Source of the DNA: Synergistales bacterium
Lineage (GTDB): Bacteria; Synergistota; Synergistia; Synergistales; Aminobacteriaceae
Length of the DNA stretch: 22,154 nt
Assembly: GCA_025997935.1 (NCBI GenBank)
Contig: BNVG01000021.1
Span: forward strand, 1-22,154
Direction of reading: 5' to 3'
Positions 7,845 to 16,248 of the stretch are shown here, one piece after another. Below the pieces are notes generated by a model. That model searched no databases, was not told the origin of the DNA, and was given only the letters and a program-made list of their open reading frames with translations. A program made the position numbers and the translations under genes. Numbering within the stretch: position 1 is the first letter of the stretch; each line of letters begins with the position of its first letter.

Positions 7845-9251
7845 ATGAATCGCACGAATGTATTGATTGTGGGCGAAGGCCCTAAAAACAACGAGATAGT
7901 CTCCTATTTTGAGGGGAAGGGATACGGCGTAGCGCAGACGTCGGTCGCCGGGCTACGCGCGCTTGAGGGCCAGATCGGCGGTTTCGCGGCGCGTACTAAC
8001 GAGAGAGAGTATGACGCCGGTTTTGTGGTGTTGGCCGAAGTGCCGGGTTACGAACCGACCGATATCGACGGAGGCCGCGTGCACAGCCTGTACGCCCCCG
8101 ACAAAAGAAAACTGCTACCAAAAGACGACAGACTTGACCCAGTGGTTTTTTTGCTCGACTGGTACGGCGAATCCTCAATGGCGGCCACCTTGCAGGCGCT
8201 GACCGACGCTACCGACTTGGCGGGACAAAAGCGCGGCGTGTACTACCTCTCCCGCTTTGTGCGTACGGCCGGTTACGGCGGCGAAACGCTCTACCGAGAC
8301 GCGCGGAACTCAGGCGTCCGTTTCATTAAATATGAAGACCTGTCAATCGCCTTTGACTACAACGAGAACAAGTTCACGCTTGTGGCAAACGACGGCGCGA
8401 TAGAACACAAGGTCGTGACCGGTACTATTTTTGCTGAAGGTAGCCGTGCGGCCACACCGGCTTTTACGAGCGCCGCCAAGGCCCTGCGTATACGCGTCTC
8501 CCAACAGGGCTATGCCACGGAGGATCGCTTCTATTTAGCGCCGGTGCTCACGACAAGACGCGGCGTGTACCATATTTCCCGCGACGTAGCCGCCGAGCGT
8601 CTGCAAGACGGCCTGAACGCCATTCTGGCCGACGTAGCCGGAGCCGAGCGCGAGGATACGGAAACCAAAAACACGGCCACCGTGGACGGCGAGAAGTGTG
8701 TATTTTGTTACAGTTGCTACCGGGCCTGCCCGCACGGCGCAATGGAGCCGGACGGCCTTGCGCGCGTTATGGAGAACCTGCCCCTTGCCTGCCAGGGGTG
8801 CGGCATTTGCGCTTCTGTTTGCCCCGGCAACGCCATAGAGCTTTTGTGGGATGAAGAGCCTGTTTTGGCTGATAAGGCAGAAAAAACCTTGGTGCTGTGC
8901 TGCGAAAACAGCGCCGAAATAGCCTTGAAGGAAGTGCTGCCCAAGATGGGCAAAGACGCCGCCTACATCGAACTGCAATCCGTGCCGTGCGGCGGGAGAA
9001 TCGGCTTGGAGGACATCAGCGCTTCGCTCGCCTGCTACGGCAAGGTTATGGTGGCCGTTTGCATGGACGACGCCTGTAAGCACCACGACGGCAATAAGCG
9101 CGCCTGCGCCCAAAAGCGCCGTTTGGACGAAATGTTGGAGCGCTCTGGTATAGATGTTGCTCGCCTGTCTTATACCCAAGTGTCTCATGCTTTGCCCGGC
9201 GTACTGCGGGACGAACTGACCTCTTTCGTAAGGGGGGAGACTTTAGCATGA
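7845..9251 (+). CDS. Degenerate HdrA domain fused to 2x[4Fe-4S] ferredoxin and MvhD
   Basis: I choose the ATG at 7845 because GGAGG (7832-7836) stands eight bases upstream; a start at 7791 would overlap the previous gene widely. The product has 468 residues. Residues 1-270 resemble the HdrA flavin fold (VFLLDWYGESSMA, YYLSRFVRTAG, LTTRRGVYHIS), but the nucleotide loop reads GEGPKN, so FAD binding may be lost. Two ferredoxin clusters follow: Cys285/288/291/295 and Cys316/319/322/326, each ending in CP. Residues ~350-460 form an MvhD-like domain with LCCENSA, VPCGGRIG and CMDDACKHHDG, divergent from the free-standing MvhD later in the operon. The protein should collect electrons from the HdrA-type flavin. 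Its stop overlaps metV (ATGA at 9248-9251). Databases probably call it hydrogenase iron-sulfur subunit. Confidence 0.85.
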   Translation: MNRTNVLIVGEGPKNNEIVSYFEGKGYGVAQTSVAGLRALEGQIGGFAARTNEREYDAGFVVLAEVPGYEPTDIDGGRVHSLYAPDKRKLLPKDDRLDPVVFLLDWYGESSMAATLQALTDATDLAGQKRGVYYLSRFVRTAGYGGETLYRDARNSGVRFIKYEDLSIAFDYNENKFTLVANDGAIEHKVVTGTIFAEGSRAATPAFTSAAKALRIRVSQQGYATEDRFYLAPVLTTRRGVYHISRDVAAERLQDGLNAILADVAGAEREDTETKNTATVDGEKCVFCYSCYRACPHGAMEPDGLARVMENLPLACQGCGICASVCPGNAIELLWDEEPVLADKAEKTLVLCCENSAEIALKEVLPKMGKDAAYIELQSVPCGGRIGLEDISASLACYGKVMVAVCMDDACKHHDGNKRACAQKRRLDEMLERSGIDVARLSYTQVSHALPGVLRDELTSFVRGETLA

Positions 9252-9916
9252 TAATAGCCAACCAGAAAAGCATGGACGAGATATTGAGGTCAGTGAAGCC
9301 TTTTGAGAAAATAACCGTGGCGGGTTGCGGCACCTGCGTGACGGTGTGTATGGCGGGGGGCGAAAAAGAGGCGCTCAAAGTCGCGGATATGATTTTACTT
9401 GACGCAAAGGCGTCAGGTCGCGCGGTGGAGATAAACGTAACTTCGCCTATTCGTCAGTGCGATATGGAGTTTTTGAACGATAGGGAGGACGAGCTTGCCG
9501 ACGCCGACTGCATCTTGTCTTTGGGGTGCGGGGCCGGCGTGCAATTCATGGCTGAAAAATTCCCGGATAAAGTAGTAGTGCCAGGTATCAATACCAGCTT
9601 CATAGGCGTTAACCGTGACCTTGGCTACTGGACGGAGATGTGTCAGGGCTGCGGCAACTGCATCCTGGAAAAAACAGGCGGTATATGCCCGGTGTCCCGG
9701 TGTAGCAAGAGCCATTTTAACGGCCCCTGCGGCGGTAGCCACACAGGCAAGTGCGAAATAAATGACGAGACCGATTGTGCATGGCAGCTTATTTACGAGC
9801 GCTTGAAGCGCATAGGTCAGCTTGACCGTCTGTATGAGATCAACGAAACGCGCGACTGGTCGACCTCCCGCGACGGCGGTCCCCGTAGCCTTGTACGCGA
9901 AGACGTGAAAGTTTGA
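9248..9916 (+). CDS. metV: MetV, partner subunit of methylene-THF reductase
   Basis: The 222-residue product belongs to the MTHFR C-terminal-like (MetV) family. Cysteine groups are CGTC-x3-C at residues 27-34, a CQGCGNC group followed by CPVSRC, and a GPCGGSHTGKCE segment, all typical of the family. These cysteines probably hold an iron-sulfur cluster or zinc. In acetogens MetV is the partner of MetF in methylene-tetrahydrofolate reductase and connects it to electron-supplying subunits. Here the partner gene metF begins ten bases later, and the upstream gene overlaps the start by four bases, so the subunits should be made together in fixed proportion. No enzymatic activity is expected of MetV alone. 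Confidence 0.9.
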   Translation: MIIANQKSMDEILRSVKPFEKITVAGCGTCVTVCMAGGEKEALKVADMILLDAKASGRAVEINVTSPIRQCDMEFLNDREDELADADCILSLGCGAGVQFMAEKFPDKVVVPGINTSFIGVNRDLGYWTEMCQGCGNCILEKTGGICPVSRCSKSHFNGPCGGSHTGKCEINDETDCAWQLIYERLKRIGQLDRLYEINETRDWSTSRDGGPRSLVREDVKV

Positions 9917-9926
9917 GGTGAGCGAC

Positions 9927-10886
9927 ATGGAAAATAAAATCGTAGGGGCGACCGCCCCGGTCGCCATCGCCAAGAGCAATCTGCAAAAAGTTTTAGAGGC
10001 CGGTCACCTCTCGGTGTCGGCTGAAATTGGGCCCCCCATGAGCGGCGATAGGCAAAACGTCATAGACAAGGCGCTTCACTTAGTGGGTATTGTCGATGCC
10101 GCCAACGTTACCGACAACCAGACCGCCATCGTGCGTATGTCGTCCATCGCGGCCAGCTACCTCGCGCTTCAGAACGGGGTTGACCCCGTTGTGCAGATGA
10201 CCTGCCGCGACCGCAATCGTATAGCTATACAGAGCGACCTCCTGGGCGCCTACGCGCTCGGGCTACGCAACGTGCTGATATTGTCGGGCGACCATCAGAG
10301 CTTTGGCAATCACAAACAATCCAAAAACGTGTTTGACCTCGACAGCGTACAGGCTCTGCAAGGGCTTGATAAACTGATGAAGGAAAACGTTTTCATGGGC
10401 GGAAGCCCGCTGAAAGCGCCTATCGATTTCTTTTTGGGTACCACCGCAAACCCTTTCGCCGACCCGGAGGAGTTGCAGATAATCCGCTTAGAAAAGAAAA
10501 TCCGTGCGGGCGCCCGCTTTGTGCAGACTCAGGCTATCTACAACTTAGACCGTTTCAAGAGCTGGATGGAGCGCGTGCGTGAGCGCGGTTTACACAAACA
10601 AGCTCATCTTCTGGCCGGTATCGTCGTCAACCGCAGTGTACGCAGCGTCGAAGCGACTGCCGGAGTGCCCGGCATGGACGTCCCGCAGTCAATAATAGAC
10701 CGTATGCGAGCCACCAAAGGCAAGGATGGGGCCGAAGCTGAGGGCGTGGCCATCGCGCTCGACCTCATTAAGGAGCTAAAAGAAGTAGAGGGCGTCGCAG
10801 GCATCCACATCATGGCCATCGGGTGGGAGGCCATAGTACCCACGATTGTAGAAAAAGCGGGCTTTTTGCCCCGCCCGAAAGTATAA
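9927..10886 (+). CDS. metF: Methylenetetrahydrofolate reductase catalytic subunit
   Basis: The 319-residue product is a TIM-barrel MTHFR. Typical segments are SAEIGPPMSGD near the N terminus, AANVTDNQTAIVRMSS, QMTCRDRNR, ALGLRNVLILSGDH, and ARFVQTQAIYNLDRF. It reduces 5,10-methylene-THF to 5-methyl-THF, the last step of the methyl branch, using a flavin. I choose the ATG at 9927, which has GAGGTG (9915-9920) six bases upstream; an in-frame GTG at 9918 would add three residues but lies within that ribosome site. As in other acetogen-type MetF proteins, no NAD(P)H domain is attached, so electrons must come through MetV and the Hdr/Flx subunits coded around it. It has the usual size for this form. 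Confidence 0.93.
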   Translation: MENKIVGATAPVAIAKSNLQKVLEAGHLSVSAEIGPPMSGDRQNVIDKALHLVGIVDAANVTDNQTAIVRMSSIAASYLALQNGVDPVVQMTCRDRNRIAIQSDLLGAYALGLRNVLILSGDHQSFGNHKQSKNVFDLDSVQALQGLDKLMKENVFMGGSPLKAPIDFFLGTTANPFADPEELQIIRLEKKIRAGARFVQTQAIYNLDRFKSWMERVRERGLHKQAHLLAGIVVNRSVRSVEATAGVPGMDVPQSIIDRMRATKGKDGAEAEGVAIALDLIKELKEVEGVAGIHIMAIGWEAIVPTIVEKAGFLPRPKV

Positions 10887-10900
10887 GGAGGATGAAGCTG

Positions 10901-11293
10901 GTGTCCAATCTGAATACGAACTTTAAGAACGAGATAGCTTCCCGTGCGGGCGGCGAGCGCGTGCTGAACTGTTTTTTGTGCGGCACCTGCACAGCGGGAT
11001 GCCCTATAAGCGCGCTTGACGACGACTACAACCCCCGCCGTATTATGCGTAAGATCCTGGCGGGCTTAAAAGAAGAAATTCTATCTTCGGGCGAGATATG
11101 GAAGTGCTATCAGTGCCACACTTGCGTGTCTCACTGCCCGCAGGACGTTCGCTTTGCCGACATTATCCGTACGTTACGCGAAATAGCGGTAGAAGAAGGT
11201 AAATGCGACCCAACATTGCCGGTCAAGGTAGCTCAGTTGGATGAAAAGTACCGCAAGGAACTTCTTGCCGAGGTGAGCGGCCTTGTCGGATAG
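10901..11293 (+). CDS. hdrC: HdrC-like [4Fe-4S] dicluster subunit
   Basis: The 130-residue product has two complete cluster motifs: Cys24/27/30/34 (CFLCGTCTAGCP) and Cys69/72/75/79 (CYQCHTCVSHCP), separated by a basic helix NPRRIMRKILAG as in HdrC. I favour the GTG at 10901, because AAGGAGG (10885-10891) is nine bases before it; the in-frame ATG at 10892 directly abuts the ribosome site. HdrC normally carries electrons between HdrA and HdrB. No HdrB with CCG domains is coded in the window, so here HdrC may deliver electrons directly to MetV/MetF. It is a little shorter than methanogen HdrC (about 180 residues). The gap to the next gene is 12 bases, with AGGAGG inside it. Confidence 0.87.
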   Translation: MSNLNTNFKNEIASRAGGERVLNCFLCGTCTAGCPISALDDDYNPRRIMRKILAGLKEEILSSGEIWKCYQCHTCVSHCPQDVRFADIIRTLREIAVEEGKCDPTLPVKVAQLDEKYRKELLAEVSGLVG

Positions 11294-11305
11294 GAGGAGG
11301 AAGCT

Positions 11306-14300
11306 ATGAAAAAACCTGTAATGGTAGTTGGCGGCGGTATAGCCGGCATCCAGGCTTCCACTGACCTTGCCGATATGGGCATTCCCGTTTTTTTGGTGGA
11401 AAGCTCCCCGAGTATAGGCGGACGCATGGCCCAGTTGGACAAAACCTTTCCCACCAACGACTGTTCCGCTTGTATTTTGGCTCCCAAGGTGACGGGCTGT
11501 TTTAATCACCCGTTAGTGAAGACCATCACGCTGAGCGATGTCGTTGAGGTAAAAGGCGAGGCGCCCAACCTCACCGCCGTTGTCAAGACACGCCCGCGCT
11601 ATGTGGACGAGGGGACATGCAAGGGCTGTGACGACTGCGTGAGCGTGTGTCCCGTGACCGTGGACAGCGAGTTCGATATGGGAATAGGCAAACGCCACGC
11701 CGTGTACAAGCCCTTCGCTCAGGCCGTGCCAAACAAAGTAGCCATCGACAAGCGCGGCGCTTCGCCTTGTAAATACAACTGTCCGGCCAAATTAGACGCC
11801 CACGGTTATGTGACTCTGGTGGGGGAGGGCCGGTACGAGGAAGCCCTGAAGGTGGTACGCCGCACGACGCCCTTTGCCGGTGTGCTGGGTCGAGTGTGCT
11901 TTCACCCCTGCGAGGAAAACTGCACCCGCCAGTTTGTGGAAGACCCCATATCCATCGCGTCCCTGAAACGTTTTGTGGCGGACTACGAGCTGAAAACAGG
12001 CAAAAAACCCGCTGTCGCCGTACCGGAAAGCGTGACGCCCAAAGACGACAAAGTAGCCATTGTCGGCGCTGGGCCCGCCGGCCTGAACGCCGCCTATCAA
12101 TTGGCTTTGCGCGGCTATAAACCTGTGGTGTTCGAGGCGTTGCCCGTGGCCGGCGGTATGTTGAAGGTTGGCATTCCCGACTATCGTCTTGACAAAAACA
12201 TCTTGCAGGGCGAGATAGATTTGATTGCCGATATGGGTGTGGAGATTCGCCTTGGTCAGAAATTGGGCGCGGACTTCACAATTGACAGCCTGAAAAAGGA
12301 CGGTTTCAGGGCCGTCTTCCTGGCGGTTGGCGCTCACAAGGATCAAAAAATGGGCGTGCCTGGCGAGGACAATAAAGGCGTAAAGTCCAGCGTGGATTTC
12401 CTGCGCTCCGTCAATTTAGGCGAGCGGCCAAACCTCGGCAAAAAAGTGCTGGTGGTCGGCGGCGGAAACGTGGCTATGGATGCCGCGCGCGCCGCGTTGC
12501 GTTTGGGCTCGGACGTCACCATCGTCTATCGTCGCACGCGCGCCGAGATGCCCGCAAGCGAATGGGAAATCCATCACGCCTTGGAAGAGGGCGTCAAGCT
12601 CGCGGAGTTAGTCAGCCAAAAAGAGGTTGTGGCGGGCGAAGACGGTAAAATCACCGGCCTGCGTTGCGCGAGAAACGAGCTTGGCAGACGTGACGCCTCC
12701 GGTCGCCGCAGCCCGGTAGAGATAGAGGGCAGCGACTTTGTTATCGAAGCTGATACCATTTTGGTGGCTATCGGACAGAAAGTCGACGACGCTTCGGTTA
12801 TCGCTGGCGGCGTCACAAAACTCAACCGACGCGGCACGCTTGATATTAACGCAAACATGATGTTGCCTATAGATGGAGTGTTTGCCGGAGGCGACGCGAC
12901 ACGCGGCCCGGCTACCGCAGTAGAGGCCGTAGCTGACGGCAACCGAGCAGCCATCGCTATTGCGAACTACTTAGAGGGTACAAATGAAAGCGTAGAGCCT
13001 TTCGTATTGCCACAGACAGAGCTCGACAAGGTGAGTCTGCTTGGGCGCAAGACGATACAGCGCGCTTCCATGCCTATGATAGATATAAAGAAACGCGCCT
13101 CTACCTTTGACGAGGTGGAAACCGGCTACGACGAAGAGACGGCTGTGGCGGAAGCGAAGCGTTGCGTGGACTGTTCTATTTGCTGCGAGTGTAAACTGTG
13201 CGAGGAGGCTTGCCTGTCGCGCGCCATCCGCCACGCTCAGGAGGGCAAGACCGTCGAGATTCCGGTTTCGGCCGTCGTGCTGGCCCCCGGCTACGACACG
13301 TCGCGCGAGATACCATCCGAGCTTGGATATACCCGCTACGAAGATGTAGTTACCAGCTTGGAGTACGAGCGCATCCTTTCCGCCTCTGGCCCGTTCAGCG
13401 GACATGTGCAACGCCCGAGCGACGGCAAGTCGCCTAAACGTATCGCTTTTATCCAATGCGTCGGTAGCCGCGACGCGCAGTGCTCGGCGGAATACTGTAG
13501 CGCCGTATGTTGTATGTACGCCGTGAAAGAGGCCCAAATCACCAAGGAACACCTGCCCTCGGTGGAAGATATAGACATATACTACATGGATATGCGCGCC
13601 TACGGCAAAGAATTTGATCGCTATGTCGAGACCGCCAAGTCTAAGTACCACATCGGCTTTGTGCGTAGCCGCGTGGGGGAGATAGAGCGCGACGAAAGCG
13701 GTCAGTTGGTAATATCCCACTGCGGCGACGACGGTAATCTGAAAAAGGACAGCTACGACTTAGTGGTGCTCAGCGTGGGTATGCAGCCAAGCGCCGACAG
13801 CAAAAAGCTGTTCCGCGACCTCGGTGTCAAAACCGACCGGTACGGCTTTGTGTACAGCGACGAGTTTGACGCGCCCGCTACATCCCGCGAGGGCATTTTG
13901 GCCTGCGGCGTGGCCGCCGGGCCCAAAGATATTCCCGAGACGGTTGTGGAGGCCTCCGCCGCCGCGGCAGGAGCGGCGCAGTTGGCGAACACTATCGATG
14001 TAGACCTCTATAAAGACTACAGCGACTTTTTTGTCGAAGAGCCGGAGGTGCCTATCCGCGACGTATCCAAGGAGCCTATTCGTATCGGCGTGTTCGTGTG
14101 TCACTGCGGCGTGAACATCGGCGGTTATCTGACCGTCAAAGATGTAGTGGAGTACGCTAAAACGCTGCCATATGTCGCGTTTGCCACGGAAAGCCTCTAC
14201 ACTTGTAGCGTAGACGCCCAAAAGACTATCAGCGACCGCATTGCCGAGTTCAACCTCAACCGCGTAGTGGTGGCGTCCTGTACGCCGCGCACTCACGAAC

Positions 14301-15784
14301 CGCTGTTCCAGAGCGTGTTAAAGAAAAGCGGTCTGAACCCCTATCTGTTCTCTATGGCCAATATCCGCGACCAGTGCAGCTGGGTGCACATGGACGACCG
14401 CATAGCGGCCACCGACAAAGCCAAGCAGTTAGTAAGCATGGCGGTGGGCAAAGCCGCCGGAGCCAAGCAGTTGCAGCGCAAAAAAATAGACGTGGACAAA
14501 GCGGCTCTCGTCATCGGCGGCGGCATGGCCGGTATGTCGGCGGCGAGTCAGCTTTCCGCTATGGGTTATCACGTCCATTTGGCCGAGCGGGAAAACACCT
14601 TGGGCGGACACGCTATGGCCCTAAACGCCAACGTGAACGGTCGGCCCAACTCCCCATATCTGCGCCGCATCATCGACGACGTGCTGAACGACGCCAACAT
14701 AGACGTCTACACCGGCGCCTCGGTGTCGGCCATCGACGGCTACGTCGGCAATTTCAAGACCACTTTGGCTACCCCGAATTCAGAAAAGGACATCACACAC
14801 GGTGTTGTGGTGGTGGCAGTCGGCGCTAACGCCAAAAAGCCGGACGGATATTTCTATGGCAAGGCCGAAAACGTGCTGACCCACATCGAGCTTGAGGAAA
14901 AATTAAAAGACGCGCCTACAACCCTCAAGGACGTGAAGGACATTGTAATGATTCAGTGTGTGGAACAGCGCGTCGCTGACCGCATGTACTGCTCCCGCGT
15001 GTGCTGCAACCAGGCCGTGCGCAACGCCATCGCCATCAAGGAAGCGTCCCCCGAGACAAACGTTACCATCCTTTATCGCGAGATGCGTACCTACGGTACA
15101 TGGGAGGCGGCCTACACCAAGGCCCGTACTATCGGTGTGCAGTTTGTGCGCTTTGAGGACGACGCCTACCCGGCTGTGGAAAAGAAGGGTCAGGGCTTTG
15201 TGGTGACCGTCCGCGACCCGTTGCTGAACGCGGATGTGCAATACGCGGCTGACGTTTTGTCGCTGGCCAGCGTGATGCAGCCTGATGTGAGCGAAAATAC
15301 CCGCATCGCCCAGATGCTGAAAGTGCCGCTGAACGCCGACGGTTTCTTTATGGAGGCCCACGCTAAATTACGCCCGGTGGATTTCGCCACAGAGGGTGTC
15401 TACCTGGCCGGCTTGGCGCATAACCCCAAGGGTTTGCGCGAGTGCATGGTGCAGGGCCGCGCCGCCGCTTCACGCGCCGCCACAGTCATCTCCAAGGAAA
15501 AACTCGAGACCGAGGGCACAATCGCCGCTGTCAACAACGACCTGTGCGTGGCCTGCGGCGCTTGCGAAGAGGTCTGCGCTTATAAGGCCATCAGTGTGCA
15601 GGACGTCACTATCAGGCGGCAGATTGTACGCAAAGCCGTGGTGAACGACGTGCTGTGCAAGGGCTGCGGCACATGCAGCGCCACTTGCCGTTGCGGCGCT
15701 ATTGATGTGGGCGGCTTCAGTGACGTTCAGGTGTTGTCCGAGCTCTCTTTCCTTCTGCGCGGCCTTACGCCGGCGGCGAGCTGA
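11306..15784 (+). CDS. hdrA: Giant HdrA-GltD-HdrA-HdrA flavoprotein (1492 residues)
   Basis: HdrA is normally about 650 residues; this continuous frame is more than twice that. Domains in order: HdrA N-terminal part (1-~130) with GGGIAGIQAS, CSAC at 53-56 and a cluster at Cys105/108/111/115; a GltD/NfnB-like insert (~150-570) with Cys155/159/198/202/206, a first nucleotide loop VAIVGAGPAGLNAAY (250 on), a second VLVVGGGNVAMDAA (~381) and GDATRGPATAVEA (~530); a cysteine cluster at 620-636; the rest of the first HdrA with IQCVGSRD (718) and CSAVCC; then a full second HdrA (~925-1492) with CHCG (932), CTPRTHEP (992), VIGGGMAGMSAA (1066 on), CSRVCC (~1230) and two ferredoxin clusters (Cys1414/1417/1420/1424; Cys1451/1454/1457/1461). 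It is thus likely to bind several FADs and an NAD(P)H and to be the hub, and possible bifurcation site, of the complex. AGGAGG precedes the ATG. Confidence 0.9.
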   Translation: MKKPVMVVGGGIAGIQASTDLADMGIPVFLVESSPSIGGRMAQLDKTFPTNDCSACILAPKVTGCFNHPLVKTITLSDVVEVKGEAPNLTAVVKTRPRYVDEGTCKGCDDCVSVCPVTVDSEFDMGIGKRHAVYKPFAQAVPNKVAIDKRGASPCKYNCPAKLDAHGYVTLVGEGRYEEALKVVRRTTPFAGVLGRVCFHPCEENCTRQFVEDPISIASLKRFVADYELKTGKKPAVAVPESVTPKDDKVAIVGAGPAGLNAAYQLALRGYKPVVFEALPVAGGMLKVGIPDYRLDKNILQGEIDLIADMGVEIRLGQKLGADFTIDSLKKDGFRAVFLAVGAHKDQKMGVPGEDNKGVKSSVDFLRSVNLGERPNLGKKVLVVGGGNVAMDAARAALRLGSDVTIVYRRTRAEMPASEWEIHHALEEGVKLAELVSQKEVVAGEDGKITGLRCARNELGRRDASGRRSPVEIEGSDFVIEADTILVAIGQKVDDASVIAGGVTKLNRRGTLDINANMMLPIDGVFAGGDATRGPATAVEAVADGNRAAIAIANYLEGTNESVEPFVLPQTELDKVSLLGRKTIQRASMPMIDIKKRASTFDEVETGYDEETAVAEAKRCVDCSICCECKLCEEACLSRAIRHAQEGKTVEIPVSAVVLAPGYDTSREIPSELGYTRYEDVVTSLEYERILSASGPFSGHVQRPSDGKSPKRIAFIQCVGSRDAQCSAEYCSAVCCMYAVKEAQITKEHLPSVEDIDIYYMDMRAYGKEFDRYVETAKSKYHIGFVRSRVGEIERDESGQLVISHCGDDGNLKKDSYDLVVLSVGMQPSADSKKLFRDLGVKTDRYGFVYSDEFDAPATSREGILACGVAAGPKDIPETVVEASAAAAGAAQLANTIDVDLYKDYSDFFVEEPEVPIRDVSKEPIRIGVFVCHCGVNIGGYLTVKDVVEYAKTLPYVAFATESLYTCSVDAQKTISDRIAEFNLNRVVVASCTPRTHEPLFQSVLKKSGLNPYLFSMANIRDQCSWVHMDDRIAATDKAKQLVSMAVGKAAGAKQLQRKKIDVDKAALVIGGGMAGMSAASQLSAMGYHVHLAERENTLGGHAMALNANVNGRPNSPYLRRIIDDVLNDANIDVYTGASVSAIDGYVGNFKTTLATPNSEKDITHGVVVVAVGANAKKPDGYFYGKAENVLTHIELEEKLKDAPTTLKDVKDIVMIQCVEQRVADRMYCSRVCCNQAVRNAIAIKEASPETNVTILYREMRTYGTWEAAYTKARTIGVQFVRFEDDAYPAVEKKGQGFVVTVRDPLLNADVQYAADVLSLASVMQPDVSENTRIAQMLKVPLNADGFFMEAHAKLRPVDFATEGVYLAGLAHNPKGLRECMVQGRAAASRAATVISKEKLETEGTIAAVNNDLCVACGACEEVCAYKAISVQDVTIRRQIVRKAVVNDVLCKGCGTCSATCRCGAIDVGGFSDVQVLSELSFLLRGLTPAAS

Positions 15785-15801
15785 CTAAAGGAGTTTTGTA
15801 T

Positions 15802-16248
15802 ATGAGCCAAACAAATACAGCTACTTTCACCCCAACTATCGTTGCTTTTTTGTGCAACTGGTGTAGCTACGCCGGAGCGGACCTTGCCGGTACCGGACGC
15901 CAGCAGTACCCGCCCAGCATTAGAGTAATAAGAGTGCCGTGCTCGGGGCGTATCAATCCTATCTATATTTTGAAGGCCTTGGTGGACGGGGCCGACGGCG
16001 TTATGGTGAGCGGCTGTCACCCCGGCGACTGTCACTATCTGGCCGGTAACTACTACGCCCGCCGCCGCTTTACCGTCCTGAAAAAGTTGCTCACCGTCGC
16101 CGGCGTGAACCCCGACAGAGTGCATTTCACTTGGGTGTCGGCGTCGGAAGGGGCGCGATTTGCACAGGTGGTCACTGAGGTTACAGATAAGGTGCGCGCC
16201 CTTGGGCCGAGCGAGTATAAATTGCAGCGGGGAGGCGACAAGGCATGA
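15802..16248 (+). CDS. flxD: MvhD / FlxD-like [2Fe-2S] subunit
   Basis: The 148-residue product is a typical MvhD: FLCNWCSYAGADLAG near the N terminus, RVPCSGRINP in the middle, and SGCHPGDCHYLAGN, with the cysteines that bind a [2Fe-2S] cluster. The ATG at 15802 lies eight bases after AAAGGAG (15787-15793); a TTG at 15796 is too close to it. MvhD links an electron input module to HdrA. Here there is no hydrogenase, so the input must be the FlxABC-like proteins coded next, as in FlxABCD-HdrABC clusters of sulfate reducers and other anaerobes. Its stop overlaps the next start (ATGA at 16245). It is the second MvhD unit in the operon; the first is the C-terminal domain of the 7845 gene, with a quite divergent sequence. 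Confidence 0.9.
   Translation: MSQTNTATFTPTIVAFLCNWCSYAGADLAGTGRQQYPPSIRVIRVPCSGRINPIYILKALVDGADGVMVSGCHPGDCHYLAGNYYARRRFTVLKKLLTVAGVNPDRVHFTWVSASEGARFAQVVTEVTDKVRALGPSEYKLQRGGDKA

Noticed and set aside
10823..10900. Longer N terminus for the HdrC-like gene
   Set aside because: It lies in the end of metF, and the added residues do not resemble HdrC; AAGGAGG supports 10901.
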